A stretch of 64,000 nucleotides of DNA from Rotaria macrura (lineage: Eukaryota; Rotifera; Eurotatoria; Philodinida; Philodinidae), in contig OENT01000717.1 of NCBI GenBank assembly GCA_900239685.1, positions 18,392-82,391 of the forward strand. Direction: 5' to 3'. Shown here one piece after another: positions 1 to 14,184 of the stretch. Position numbers and translations under genes: made by a program. The stretch's first letter is position 1, and each line of letters opens with the position of its first letter. Below the pieces are notes generated by a model that saw only the letters and a list, made by a program, of their open reading frames with translations, was not told the DNA's origin and did not search any database.

Positions 1-217
1 TTTGCAGGAATTTCTTTTCTCTATTAGTGGTATGTATGTTTTATAATCGTCCCGTAGTTTTTCCTGTAGAATTTTTATTCGCTGCGAAAAAAATGATACG
101 TAGATTCATTTATCTTTTTTTCGTAAATATTTATCTATTTTCACTGAAAATTCGATTTTATTTTAATATAAATATGATTTCTGTTTCTTCTTTTCATTCT
201 TTCTTTCTATATTCAAG

Positions 218-3200
218 TGGAGAGAACAATGCATTTATCGATGAACAAACGTTTAACCTAGTTGAACGTCAATACTCAGATGCTCTGCGAAAAAGTCCAC
301 ATGACAATGAAATAAAATCAGAAGACGATGTGAAACGAAAAAAAGGTTTGTTTTCACTGTTTCTATTTTTGTTTCAAAGATCTAATCGAGTTTATTTATA
401 TCAGGAATAAGAACGCATAAACAATATGATGAAAAAAAAGAAAAAGGTGCTGCTCAAATAAATATTCCCAGCAATTTAATTTTTGCAGGTATGAAGACAT
501 TTATGATTAATTCTAAGTATGTAACATTGATGAAGTTCTATTTTAAAACTACACTCAAGGCCCCTCTATAAATAGAAGTTGCTAATATTTGTTTTGTAAT
601 GATAAAAATTAAATTTTCATGAAATCACGCTTGTAATAATTCATACGAACTTGATTTGTGATTGAATCATGTGAACGGCTTCTCTATTCACGCTGCATGA
701 TAGAAATTAAGATTTATGATCCCAAGTGCATATGGTCTAGCCTCAATTGTTTTCCACATCAACACTATTGATTGTTTCTAACTTTCAAATCGCTTTTCAT
801 ATAAGATTAATTCTAGTCGATCAATCATGATTGCTTGCAGAAATATTCTTGTTTGATTTGATTTAGTTACTATTGTCACATATTGAAAAATATACTGATG
901 TGGCAATCTCTACAGGATGATAAGGGGTTATGTCACGTTTTCAGTAAATGTGCCGTATAGCCTTATACATCGGCAAATGTCCACAGGAAGGATTGATTAT
1001 AGAATTTCTCAACAATATTATGATCATAAGATTTAGAACGCTCACAATCCAAAAAGAAACACGAAGACCAAATGAAATGAAAGTGTTAGTACTTGTTTAT
1101 CAACAATACTTGAGTGGCAATAGTTCCGGTTCTATTGTAAAATGTTTGAGCCTCTGTGAATGTTTTATTATGTAGACGTTAATCCGTAATACACTGAATA
1201 CGGTATACATCTAAAAGAATATAATTACAAAAGCTTCAAAATTCCAAGCTTGTGTAGAATTAAACATTCATCGTTCTATCTTATGATCTCAGAACTTGGA
1301 ATATTCTTCTACGATCGACAAACAACGAATATCGCATATTATTTGCATAGAATGAAGATAATTAGTGTTACTTTATATTTTGATTCAGCAATGTCCGATC
1401 TCTTACTGAATGTAATGCTCATCCATCAAACGATTGTCTCATTTGAAATTTTAGGAAATAAATTAATCACGTGCCGTGTTGATGATAATGCATCGCTACC
1501 TAAAAGTATTCAAGATTGTTTTGTTAGTATCAAAATTGAGGATCATCAATTATTGAATGAAGTACTCGCATATGAATTTAATCCACTTTCAATAACAATA
1601 TGTCATGTAGAAAACATGCCATCAACACCGGTGTCATATTCTGAGTTAAAACAAAGGTTCAATTAATTTTTTTCTATTCTGTTCGAAGGACAGCTATCAT
1701 ATGTTTTCTTAACAGATGCGAACCGGTCTACTGTTCTTACCAATTATTTGATCAACCAATCTATCGAACAAGTAAAAAAGTACAAGCACGCAATATTTAT
1801 TGGAATGATTTGAATGTATATTTAACAAGTAAAAGTAAATTTTCATCTACCAAGAAACCTTATTTCTATATATTTTGAAGATTCAATCAACGAAAACTTA
1901 ATGAGAGATTTCCGTAATTCTCCTATTATTAATATTGAAATTCATGATCGAGACGACCGTGAAGACCGTCGGCGATGTGTGGGCAGTGTCTTTGGTTCAG
2001 AAAATAACGACGAGACCATTGGAAGAGTTTCCGGTAATGATCGATAAGATTTTTTCTTCTTCTTCTTCTTCTTATCGTTTTACCAATTCGAAAAAATAGG
2101 TAAAGCAAATTTACTCAAATCAAAAAAAGAATCAGAATGGCATCCGCACGGATGTGTCAAGTTAGATCTAACAGAACTTTGGCTTGGACAAACGTCTCTT
2201 GAATTCTATATTCCTGTCGTTCCATGCCATGCTGCAGATTTCGGTGCAGGTAGTATCTCTTTATAGTTTCGTTGAAATCTAATTGTTATGAAATATAACT
2301 TCTAGGACGTATTTCAAGTGCGAAACGTGCATTATCATTTGAAAATATGCATGTACAGCAAGGTGATTTTCTATCAAGTGGGACTCAATTGAAAATTCTT
2401 GTTAAATTAGCCAAATCTCTTGTACCATCAGTTAAAACTCAACTATTAGATTATCGCAAATTACCAATGCTTGTAAAATTTTCATCATAAAAAACCAAAA
2501 GCAAACACACACACATGCATGCAATATCATTTTTTTTCTTTTTCGAAGATTTCGCCATTTACTCGAATTGTTTTCTTATTTTCTTATGAAAATACAAAAT
2601 TTTTAACTGCTCTTGAAACCTGTATTCGAACCATTAATGCAACTGCACTTGGCTTTGACAAGCATCCAGCACATGTACAAGTCGCTGCTCTTTCAACGTA
2701 CAAGTTAACTGAGTAGAGTTTTGATTTTGATTTTGATTTAATCTACAGAAACTAAAAGGTGTGCAAATATTTTTCTTAAAGAACTCAACAAACCAGTCAA
2801 AGTCTAAATATCATAACTGGCTTTCATTTATTCGACGATGAACAACATGTATTTATACTTGAAGGTCGAAAAGAAGATGCTATTGATATACTTTACCAAC
2901 AATTACCTAAACCACAGGGGAAAAGTAGACAATTATTTACTTTTCTTATGCTTTACTCGTTGAAACAATTTTCATTTATTTAGATGTAGAAATTCTTTAC
3001 GATTCTTCAGTACGTTTTAATGAACGTCTTTATGTTAAATTAGGTGTTGATTTAGTTCATATTAAATTATGTCGAACGTTGCGCGATATTGTTTCTCAAC
3101 CATTAATTTTTGTTCGAGATTTTCTTGTTAAAGAAACGTTTGAAGCTCTTGATAAATTACATCAAGTTAGTCAATAGACATTGTTCCGATTTGAAAGATT

Positions 3201-6200
3201 TATATGTGATTACATGTTCTAATTATTTAGCTTGTTCTTGTACATAAATTGAGTTCATCGGCTCGATATAATTTATTTCCAACTATTGAAATGATAACAT
3301 CTTTAAGTAGAGATTTTGGTATGCCGTTAACCGAAAAAGAAATTATGTGTATGAATAAACAACGCGAATATTTGTGCCGGTTCATTTAAATCAACTTTCA
3401 ATGTTTGTATTTTTTAGTATTCTCAACTGATGATCGATCACCATCAGCATCAACAACAAGTGAAAAAAGAAATAAAAGCATGATTGATATTCGATATTCA
3501 ACTAGTCCACCAAAACAAGAAGCGGCAATAACACCAGAAATCAAACGACCAGACGTGGATTTTGTTGCGCGAAACATCCAACGAATCCGACATGCCAGTT
3601 TACGAAATAAGTATGAAACCGTAGAATTCATTATTTTATTTTTACGTTTCTCTGTAATAAGATTTATTGCTGAAACGATATCTTTCAAATAGGATGAAGA
3701 AAAAGAAAAAGAAATTGAAAGCTAATCTATTTCACTATTATCTTGCAAAATTTTCCTGTAGTCTTATTTGAAGTAACTCGTATGAAAATTTGGTAAACAA
3801 AAATAAATAACGATTGATTTCTATTTTCCGTCGCCTTTAATTTGTTTGTCATTGTACGATACCTGTCAGGATTTTTTGAGTTCTGAACTTATAAAATTCA
3901 GGTAGTGCAATCTTTAACTAAACAGCCCATATTATTGAACCTAGCCGAGCTATTGAAAAAAATGTAGTATTTAAAATGATATTGATTTTTTCAATATTCA
4001 CCAAGTTACGAGTTTTAATGAACTGCATTAGTTTCTTAGCATCTTATATTGGAAACAGATGAAACATTGCCCAGAGGTAATTGAAAAAGAGTATTACATT
4101 GTTGAATATTTTTTCAACATATTTCAATGCTCCTATAGGTGGCTATGAAGAGACAGAGAGAGAGAGAGAGAGAGGATTCATATTTGCAGTCATGGCTAAA
4201 CGTTTTTAAGAGTTCTTTGAATAAAATTGAAGTTTTTTAAAATTTTACTGAGATCCAATTACCATTAGTTTTGTTTACAAGTAACGTTGTTACATTTTAA
4301 ACACAGGTTTTGTTTTTCAATTATCTCAGAAACTGAAAGAGCTAGAAACGCTATTCGACACAGTTTGTCTTGTTCTATTTATGGTATAAAAAATCAAAGT
4401 TTTTGATTGAATTCTCGAACTTCTAGAAAGCTTTTCTGGTAATGTAACGCTATTACAGAAAAAGACTTTTTCTTTAGTACAATTTATAAATCTTCCATTT
4501 TTTGAAAAAGCATTTCTTTCAATTTCATATTTGCACAGTCAGTTTGTAGAGCATCGAACGGGCTTTCAAGAAGTAAAAAATATATTTTTCTAAACTATTT
4601 TTGTTGACATAAAACATGTAAAAAACAAATGTAACGCTGCTACAATGCTATTTCTTGATCAAATGCGAGAAACTTGATTTGCTCAGAAATATTTCATTTT
4701 CATAAACATCGATCACTGTCATGTATTCATTGTTCGATCCAAGAATCAAGTTGCTAAATCGAAACGGGAGCTAATTAACTGCGTTGTAAATTTGGAACTA
4801 CAAGGAGCTTAGTCGTTACCTATAGAGTTGAGAGCAAAAATGAAATAGACCGTTTTGTAGAGAATTAAAATCTGCAACGAATGGTGTATCACTAAATATT
4901 TTTTTGAAAAAGAATTATTACTTAGGAAATTGAAAATACAACTTTTGACAATTGTCAAGCCCAGTTTTCGATCCCAAAACACTCATCTTTTAAAATAAAA
5001 ATGGCATATTCTTCATGAGCGCAAAAACTTGCATCTAAACGTAGATTCATATCAGTCTATTTCGGCAAACAAGCTTTAAAAGGTTTACGCAATGAAAAGT
5101 CGCGTTATGTAGACGAGTTGTATTACATGTATGGTAGAACTTTTTTTTTGAATCTATCAAGTATTCAATGTATTTTTTCGTGTTGAAAATTTTATTCAAT
5201 CGTATATAAATGAAACGTGTCTTCTTTTCAGTGGGATATCGTCAAACATGATACTAAGCTAACTCATGAAAAAATGTCGCAAATTTGCTTTGTTCATCAT
5301 CGTAACATAGAAGAAAAGACTTCTTGAACAACGTGATTGCTCATAACAACTTATAGTTTGAGATCAAGTTAAGATTCATAAAAATATGGCATATATTAAT
5401 TGCTTTTTGACTACTTTTGATTGTCTTAGGCATATCAGTGAATGACTAGATATTGAACTCATTCCGGTTGTCTATCTAGTAGAATAATACTTTTTATTGT
5501 ATTTCTCTTACCAATACACTTACTCTTAGATTGTTGAATCAGTCGTGTCACAATGAAATTACCATTGTACCAATCGAAGTTACACAGAAGAGGAAAGCAG
5601 TCGAGTTTTAAGTCATTTTACTTCATCCTCGTCGTTAAGAGGAAAAAGTAAATAGAATCATTTATTTGAAAAAAAAAGTATTTGTCATTTAGAGTAACAA
5701 ATTCGACTCGTGTGTAATCAAGATGCAATTACAAATCTTATTCCTAACCGAGAACGTATATCATCTTCAAAGTGAAGAAATATTTTCTTCAGCTGAAATA
5801 TGAATATATTGAGTGTTTATGATCTCGGTTGTTCTCGTCAGTGTTCTCTGAGTATCAACAATAAAGGACACACAGTATTGTGTAGATTCAGCGATGAAGG
5901 AAAAGAAATAAGAACGTTTTTGAAATTTCAAATCTATATCTTTCACTTCTTTACTGATTAATGGTTCTATCTTTTCTTTTGTAGAAATAACGATCAATAA
6001 ATGCATATAACATTGACACTTTTTACATTGCGTACCCTATTTTAAATATCACTTTCTTAATACCTTTTCCCTTTCCCCATGAACTTTTTCATCCATTAAT
6101 TAAATACTAGTACATCCCCAAATCTTTTAAACAATCAAATATCTTATAAATCTTCTCGATTTTTATTTAGAGAGAATCGTAGGGATGACGACAATCTTAC

Positions 6201-7421
6201 ATTTATTACAACAGGTCCAATCTATCCATATAGTACACAAACATTGAATGCAACTGAAAATGCCCTTGAACAGATGCGAACGTATCTCAAAAAAGTTTGA
6301 TTGATTATGTTTTACATCTAGTTATAATTGAATTTATTGGCTTGTCTCTAGTATCATAGTTCATCAACCTGTTCATTTAATCCTGTATATCGATCTGCTA
6401 CGTTTTCTCCATATTCAAATGAAGGAACACCGTTAGATTACCATCATTTACTGCGTTCACCAATGGACTTGCACTTGACAACAAAAGATATGAAATATAC
6501 TGATAAAACATTGTCCGATTGGATCACTTATCCAGGTCATCGTTCAAGTCGTCAATCAAATATACATCCAAAGTCGCCAGATCCAGCGCGAATGGATGAA
6601 TTATCTAAAGTAAAAATAGTTTGAAAAAAAAACCTGTATAGAACAAGAAAAACAAAGAAAAATTTTCTCTTTAGCCACCTGAAGAATGGTCAGAACGAAG
6701 TATGTATAATCATAATTTATCTAGTGGCACACGTGAACCATTCAAATGGAATACCCGAAAAGATGACTTCGATCGATGGACACGTTCAAGTCCAACATCT
6801 CAAAATATCTCTGCTCATTGGCAATCGGTACATGAGAAAAACAAATCACTTTCATCAGCGTCGACACCAGTAATAGTTGTTGACAATGAACGTATGCAAT
6901 TTTTACGTCGTTCACCTCGAACAGAAATGAACACGAGTGGAAGATTATCGGCCAATCAACTAGATCGTTTATCGGGCATACTTAAAGATAAACCAGTAAA
7001 GAAAGGACTTCTATTACCAAAGTCCTACGCAAGGTAAATGATCTGATTTGTAACAATTTAACCAAACAAAAAACGCAGTTGTTTTTTAATATGTAGAAAG
7101 AAAGAAACAAGTAGATTTATTAAATTTAGACATCTAAAGCTGAATTCAACTAATTCATAATTTAATAAAAAGTAGGCATTGACAAAAGTAAAAACAAATC
7201 ATAATAACTCTTCGCGTTTTTTTGTCCTTCTTCGTCGTGTTCAATTTTTTTGCATGATAAAATCGTTTGATTTTTCCAACTAAATAATTATCTTTGATTT
7301 TCATTTTAGGAAAAATAGAGCTCAGTCTGCACCATTAACACGAAAACGATCATTAGCAAAAACTCCCGATCGACGTATTCGTTCATCAACAACAGTTGCA
7401 TTTCGAAAATATCTGAAATAG
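218..7421 (+). CDS. CFAP92: CFAP92 (KIAA1257)-like cilia- and flagella-associated protein, 5' partial, ~18 exons
   Basis: Exons read: 218-345, 405-488, 1293-1656, 1716-1834, 1881-2033, 2100-2249, 2306-2472, 2549-2703, 2782-2924, 2984-3165, 3231-3348, 3418-3610, then 5580-5647, 5723-5771, 6171-6294, 6352-6609, 6675-7033 and 7310-7421 (TAG). Every junction is GT-AG and phase-compatible, giving about 974 aa plus a missing N-terminus beyond the window. Matches to my memory of CFAP92 include FNPLSITI, a SYSELKQRCEPVYCSYQLF block, IHDRD, FLTALETCI..INATAL, IITGFHLFDDE and RFNERLYVKL..HIKLCR. The protein is axonemal and poorly understood. The last six exons encode a Ser/Arg-rich, probably disordered tail that I do not recognise; exons 5580-5647 and 5723-5771 rest on phase and codon character only. 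An alternative last exon 3693-3771 (Lys-rich, TGA) is also phase-compatible with 3610. AATAAA lies near 7490. The family call is firm; the joining of the tail is less so. Confidence 0.8.
489..1292 (+). other. Intron of the CFAP92-like gene (804 bp)
   Basis: Donor GTATGA at 489 and acceptor at 1291-1292; phase 1 on both sides. The 75-codon frame at 948-1175 inside it has no recognisable character and lacks matching splice phases. Nothing else is seen. Confidence 0.55.
2054..2080 (+). repeat. (TTC)n microsatellite in an intron
   Basis: Run of TTC/TCT trinucleotides within the short intron 2034-2099 of the CFAP92-like gene. It probably also serves as the polypyrimidine tract. Confidence 0.85.
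3611..5579 (+). other. Long intron of the CFAP92-like gene (1.97 kb)
   Basis: Donor GTATGAAA at 3611 and a weak acceptor at 5579. It is at least 25 times longer than most introns of the same gene. It contains a (GA)n tract at 4150-4174 and three copies of a dyad motif of the form TGTAACGCTRTTACA (4281-4293, 4443-4457, 4630-4644). I see no convincing coding region apart from the possible alternative last exon at 3693-3771. Confidence 0.5.
4150..4174 (+). repeat. (GA)n microsatellite
   Basis: Uninterrupted AG dinucleotides inside the long CFAP92 intron. Confidence 0.9.
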
Positions 7422-9830
7422 TTTACCTGATTTTTTAAAATTTAGTTCTACTGCTTGTTTTGAATAGTATTGTCTTTTTTTTAGTTGTAAAATAAAGACG
7501 AACTACTTTTAATCAATGATATGTCCCTACGATGTTCGTTAGTAACTATTCAAAACGAAATGCGTATAGACAATCAATCGATCTTAGAGCAAGTTAACAT
7601 ATTCCTATTTCAATCCTAATGCCGTCATATGTCTATACCTATGCGTGCGCACTGTTCTTTTTATATCGATTGAAGCAATGATTTTCTTCGTACACGCCTT
7701 CTCTCGTCCAAAAAAATCGGAACTTTTCTTTCTCCACCCTTTATTCTAATTACTTGCATAACCACTATGTTACGAGATGAATAACGACTTGTTGTTTCGC
7801 TCGTTAATCACAATACATCTTGACAATTTCTTTCTGTTCCTATTTACCGCTATGTAATATTTCTTATAATCCGTTATAACTATGTCAAATATAGCCATTC
7901 AAATAGATTACTTCATCTATATCGGAGTGCTTTTTCTTTTCTTTTCTTTTCTTTTTCTCTCATTTTTACTTATGCACGAAATCGGTAGTACTTTGGACAA
8001 CGAACACGTTACTTTTGATATCGACTAATGCATGCAAACGTTTAGATGATTAGTTTTTACTGATAGAATGCTGGTGGTAAATGGCACGTTTTACCTCATA
8101 AGTTTATTGATGATGACCGTTCTAAACAGAGAAAAAAGGAAAAGACAGCTCAGTGACAGTCCAGGTGTTCGTAAACAGTATGCCTAAAGCTAAAATGGTA
8201 CAGATGTTAACCAGATGCTAAATGACATGGCAGATAGTAGTTTCAGTAGGAGATATAGAAGAAAGTGAGATTGAGAATTTTCTTCATGTCATTTGCCATG
8301 TCTAAGTCGATTCTATTCTTTGTGTTTTCATGTTGATTCTTATTTCTTTTCTCTCTACTAGAGCTGCATTAGTCCCATGAGAAAGAGAGAGAGAGAGAGA
8401 AATAAACAGTATCATCATTTTCTCATTTAAAACCGATAAGAGAATATGTTCATTGAAAAAATCGTACAAGAAGGTGGCTATAATGATTTGTTAATGAGTA
8501 GCTGTAATGTGATTATTGAAGCCGATTCCATTTATATGATGTGAAAACTAAAGCTTGATATTCAATGCTGATGCATGTATACATGCATATAATAATAATA
8601 AAATGATTTTTAACGAGTATGTGCAATGTTTCGTATTGATTGCATTCATAATCACTTCGAGAAAATCATTTTTCTTTTTCTTTATGAAGAATAAATGAAA
8701 ATAGAAAAAAAACGTATATCCATCTCATTTGAAATTCAAAACAAAACCAGCTGCCGTTGATGGCTATAATTCATGAATAGAATTATTCGGAATAAAGGTC
8801 GACTGCATAACTTTCCTTCTGAAAAGTTCATATTTGGCTCTTATGAATATATGCTTGAGCTTTTTTCAAGACTGAAAGCTCTGAAAGAAATTCCTTTTTT
8901 CTTTTATCACGAAAAAAAATCGTAAAATATTAAATTTGAAATAACATTGCATTGGTTTCTTTTTATTTTCCTAATTGAACGTATCTTTCTTCTTTTGTAT
9001 TTAATTATGATCCAAGGTCAAATTTCTTGTTCTTTCTATATAAAATTTGTTTTAGTTATGTAAATTGTTTAGAAAAAAGAACTTCAACAGAACAATGACT
9101 AAAGTAGTATCAAGGCCATTAAGAAGATATGAACATATTCAATGGTACTATCAAGTTGTATTCGAATACCACTAGAGAGTATAGGGTGAGAATTTTGATC
9201 AGAGCAGTAAAATTTCCAATGGGCATGTTGTTTTTATTCTATTTCGACACTTGTCATAGATCGTGTGTCCACAGGGGAAAGATTGCTTTCAAGATAAATT
9301 CAATTGTAACCAAAAAAATCACGCCTCAAAATTCAACTTATTGAATAGAATATTGAATGCTGCAATTTTAGTTGCACTTTATCCGTTTTCGGATAAAACT
9401 TCTAAGAAATGCAGTGAAAAACTCGAATTTTTGTCTCTTTGTCTTCTTATTCGTATTCTTATAAAACTGGATTCTTTAATTCAAACAAATACTCGTTTTG
9501 TTTTGCAGAAAAAAACAAATCGATAGATTTAACCATCCTTTAGAAAGATGAACACGCTGGTGATCTTGATTCTGATTGTAAACCAACAGACATGTTTGTT
9601 TGTTTACAAGTTTATGGATACACATTTTGATTTTGCACAGAATGATCCTACGTTTTTTTTTAACAAAGAAAAACAAAGACTGAAATACGAATGCTGAGCT
9701 CATTTTAATCAATGAAGAAAATATAAACAAGAAAACTCATTATATTTTATCTACCGTGTATTGATAAATGAGGCTTTAATGATTATAATGGAAACATATG
9801 CCAGATGTATTTGATAGAAAGCATAAAAAC

Positions 9831-9862
9831 GTATACATATATATATATATATATATGTATAC
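9831..9862. repeat. 32-bp perfect TA palindrome
   Basis: GTATAC, ten TA steps, GTATAC: fully self-complementary. Probably a slippage-derived microsatellite able to form a cruciform. Confidence 0.85.
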
Positions 9863-12800
9863 ATTGATAGATGTAAATATATCTATGTATCCATGTATTA
9901 TCCTGATAACAATCAACACAATTATGAAAAAATGAGTCTATTTTCGTACAGAACCGATAGAATACTATTAAATCTAATTATGTTTATGCAGTATAAGTAT
10001 TTTCGATAGATCATTAATACGGAAATCATACTCAAGATGTCTAAATAGAAATATATTTGCAATCAAAATAAGAAATAATTTAAAAAGAGAAAATGTGCTA
10101 CTTTATTAAACGAAGAGATTTTAAAAATATCTATTCCATCGTTTCTTTTGATGATTTCACTATTAGATAGACATTCAACGATTGCTTGACAGTTAAAGTC
10201 TCATTTCTCAGCATAAATAATAAGAATCATGATTGACAGAACATATAACAATGATTGATAGCCTATTGTTAATGTGAGAAAATTGGAAATAATGTACAAT
10301 AAATGTAAATGTGTCATATAATTAGTTACTCTCCATGGAAATTTAAAAGATACTCAAACTATGTGATCCAACATTTTCAACACATAGAAAAATTCTTACT
10401 GATTACCTTTTTGAACAACTGAATGAATATTCACGAAGATACAATACTCATAATTGTGAACAAAACTATAAATAACGATTCTATATACATTACACATAAT
10501 AGAATTTTGACCCAAACAAAGAGAGGAAATAAAATATCATAAGTTTGATTCACTCATCCTCATAATTTGCTACTAAATATTGAAAACTTTCAATTTGTTT
10601 TTTAAGTATTATCGATGTCCTGTTTTTACATTCTATTAGGCAACACATACTTTTCCCTATTAGAAAGAAAAGCTTACGACATGCCTTCGTTTAAGGGATC
10701 ATTTTATCCGACCATCACTGACTACCTTTCCATTATATTTCTTTTGTAAAGAATATCAAACTTTATCCAGCAATATTATTTGCCCTGATTAGATCAATCA
10801 GTAGTCAATTGTATCAAGCTAATCGAAACTAAAGCTAGTAATTTACGATCTTTATATAGAAGCCATTAAAATATTACGATGCAAGGGTTTTCTCTAATGA
10901 TAAATATAATTACAATCATATATTAAAGTAATTCATGTAAAATGTACTTGATTTAAAGGTTTCATTGTAGGATAAAAATCAATATGAATTCAATAGTTGA
11001 ATCGAACGAAATTTCAATCGGTACAACATATAGTCAACACATATCGAATGCAAATTGATAAGACTGAATCAAATTGCTTATAAATATTTATTAACATGGA
11101 AAATTGAATATCTCTAGATATAATACATAATCAAATGCTTTCAGACTATGAAAGAAAACAGAAATAAAATCGAAATTAGATCAGTATACGTAAATTCATT
11201 TTTTTTTATCAACGAATCTATGAAAAATTTGACTAGTTTGGAATATTCATATCATACGCATTGAAATCGGTAGGTTTCTATATTTTTCGAAATAGATACG
11301 AACTCAACAAGTCATGCATTCCCTATATGTCCCATGTTTAATATAAGTCATCGACTACAATGAGTTCATCAAATATTCAAAGGTCGAGATATTGCAATAA
11401 TATTCAAGAATATTATTGCTTAAAAGCAAACAAAATTCTTCATAATTAAATATTGTATTTCAATGCTTCGCTAGTATTTGATGAGGATGTTACACAAATT
11501 TGTTTGTTTAACAAACTATGAATGTATTTTTCGAATATGACCTGATTAAATATTGTTGAAACAATTAAAAAGAAACCATGACATTGCAGTTCCTTATGTT
11601 TTCATTTAAAGCAAATTAATCAAGTATGAAAATAAAATTGGTTTTTACATGTCATTTGCTAAATAAAACCTCTAAACTCAAATACATGTGCACACGTAAG
11701 TTTTCACGTAAATATTATAGATAATATTCAACAACAGCTACAATGTAAATATTTTAGTTAAATATTACACTATCGATAAGATAATCAGTTGAGGCATCGG
11801 TGTCTAGTTCTTTGAGTTTTCATGAATTCTTCAAAGATTCTCTTCATTACAATTTGATGGGTTTTGCCAAGCAGAAAATGGCAGGATTCTCAGTTCAACA
11901 AACAGAGCGAAATTTCATTAGACATCGCACAGATGATCGAACAGTGGTACAGTTTGTCGAAATAAGTTTCCTGTTATTGTCTGCTTCTCAATGACGCTTA
12001 TGGTGCGACACATCGGTCTTTAAGACAATAAATTAAAGCTTAAACCATAAAACACTTGTTTCTTAAGTTGCTAATGGGCAATTAAATGCTGTTTTTATTA
12101 GAAATATTTCAATTTAATGTTTATCACTAACTATGTGTGAAGCAATTAATCCTAAAAAAATCTTTTGTAAATAAATTTGCCAAGTGAAAATCATGCTGAT
12201 TTTCAAGGTTAACAACTTCATCAATAAACGATATGATTTGTAAAAACAGCAATGCGAACAACTTGTTATTTAATTTGATTTCGATTGACACGCATTTGTT
12301 ATTCGACTTTATATCATAATTAACTTTAAAAATAAAACTTGTACATGTTTCATGCTTTCTTTCGAACAAGGACTAAAATTGTTTTCATGTGAAACCAAAC
12401 CTTCGCTCATTATCTTATAACTTTTCTATCGTAAAAACGAATCACTTGGCATCTGAAACGAAATTTAACCTTGTTCTCCTACTATTCAATACAGAGGAGT
12501 AGAAGAAAAAAAATCTCATGAAAACAGTTGTTGATCAAACATGTGATTGAAATATTGAGAATGTCGTCGTTTTATATTTTCGTTCGCATATACGTACTTG
12601 ACTCAAGTATCGAAATCAATTATAAAATTCTTTAAGCCTACACATCAATTGAAAGAATTTGTTTCGGTTGAAGTTATAGAATATTTCAATAAAACTTCAA
12701 TAGATAAATATAGACTTATATATAAAAGATATATATGTCTGACGATGAATGATTACTCTATGAAATATCAATAGAATTTCGAATGTAAAATATGAAGAAG

Positions 12801-13433
12801 TATTATTACATAATTACTAACTTAAAACGAAACGGCATCAAGTAAAAGATGAATGCATATTTGAGTTGGTTCTAATCGATAAATAACATAAATATCAATG
12901 GCTAAAAATAGAAAACAGGCAATATCGAGTAAATATTCTTTGAATCAAGTTAACGTTTTTCTTGTATGTATTTATGTTTAGCTAATGATCTGGAGCGCTA
13001 CAAGTAAATTTGATCAAGTGCGGAATCACAAAATCATAGAAGTAGTAAATAAAATTCTACCAATATCACAGTTTACAAGTACTAAATTCCTTCGAAATAA
13101 GAATAAAAAGGTAGTTTGTTTAATACATAACACTTCATATTTCCTTCACCACTTAACATACAGTTTATTTGAATAATACATTTTTCACATTTTTCTTTTC
13201 TTTTCTTCATTTCACGCAAGTAAGTTGTTTTGTTTATTCCGTTCAATGCCATTATACTGCGCATTACAAAAGCGTAACATTCATAACTATGATAGATCTT
13301 CGATATCGAACTATAGTAGTCAGTGCATTAGAATGATTGATCATCTTTAATATTGTGTATGTGATTATCGTTTCTTTTTCTCTTTTATCGAGTAGTATAT
13401 GATATACATATATAATTCACAACTAAACAGTAA

Positions 13434-13498
13434 CATATATATATATATATATACATATATATGTGTACATACATATAAATATATATATATATATGTAT
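13434..13498. repeat. (TA)n tracts
   Basis: Two (TA)n runs separated by TATGTGTACATACATATAAA. Simple repeat; translated frames over it are meaningless Tyr/Ile strings. Confidence 0.85.
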
Positions 13499-14126
13499 CA
13501 ATATGATATAGTACACAAGCCAGACACTTGGTCAAGGCTGTCTTATTTAAACCAAGGTGATGATTATGTGTGTAGCGCATGCTTAATTCATTATCATAAC
13601 ACATCACGAACAGGTAATCTCCGCCTGTTCTATTTCCGATATAGGAAAGATGTCAACAGCCTTGAGAATAGAGAGAGGAGAAAAAAAAATTTTCTTCATT
13701 CGTTTTTTTTCTATCAACAACCTCGTCAGTTTCAATTATTAATAGTCGAGCCTTATGTTTTTTCTTTTGCATTTCCACCATTTTCCAATTTCTTGCGAGT
13801 CAAATAATATAGATTTCATCTTGAGGTATTCGTGAGTCGCTGTCAAAGAAGAAAGAAAATATATAGAAAACAAGAACTCATCAGTTTCATAGAACACGTT
13901 CAAACATGATAATTGTCTGCGAAATCTGCCCTCTGGCATTCAGTCTTCCGTATGCGAGTATAGATTGAGGCAGAAAGCTTGAAGGTCATCGTCGCACGCT
14001 CTGAATGTGAATGAGAAGAAAAAGAAGTTGAGCGTGCCATTACGACACGATGGTGACGAAGAGAATAGGGATATATATTTAATACAAATCCTATTATTTT
14101 CTCTTATGCTGTGTTTCTTTTCTTTA

Positions 14127-14133
14127 AACACAC

Positions 14134-14168
<35 letters not shown>

Positions 14169-14184
14169 CGAGTGTGTGTATGTG
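14127..14184. repeat. Compound (CA)n(TA)n(TG)n microsatellite
   Basis: A CA run passes into a TA run and then GTGTGTATGTG, so the tract is roughly self-complementary. Confidence 0.85.

Noticed and set aside
948..1175. 75-codon plus-strand frame in a CFAP92 intron
   Set aside because: No family resemblance; skipping it gives exact phase agreement between 488 and 1293.
11800..11994. 64-codon plus-strand frame
   Set aside because: TTG start, no domain, no splice context.
13365..13607. Frames over TA repeats
   Set aside because: Tyr/Ile-rich translation of a microsatellite.
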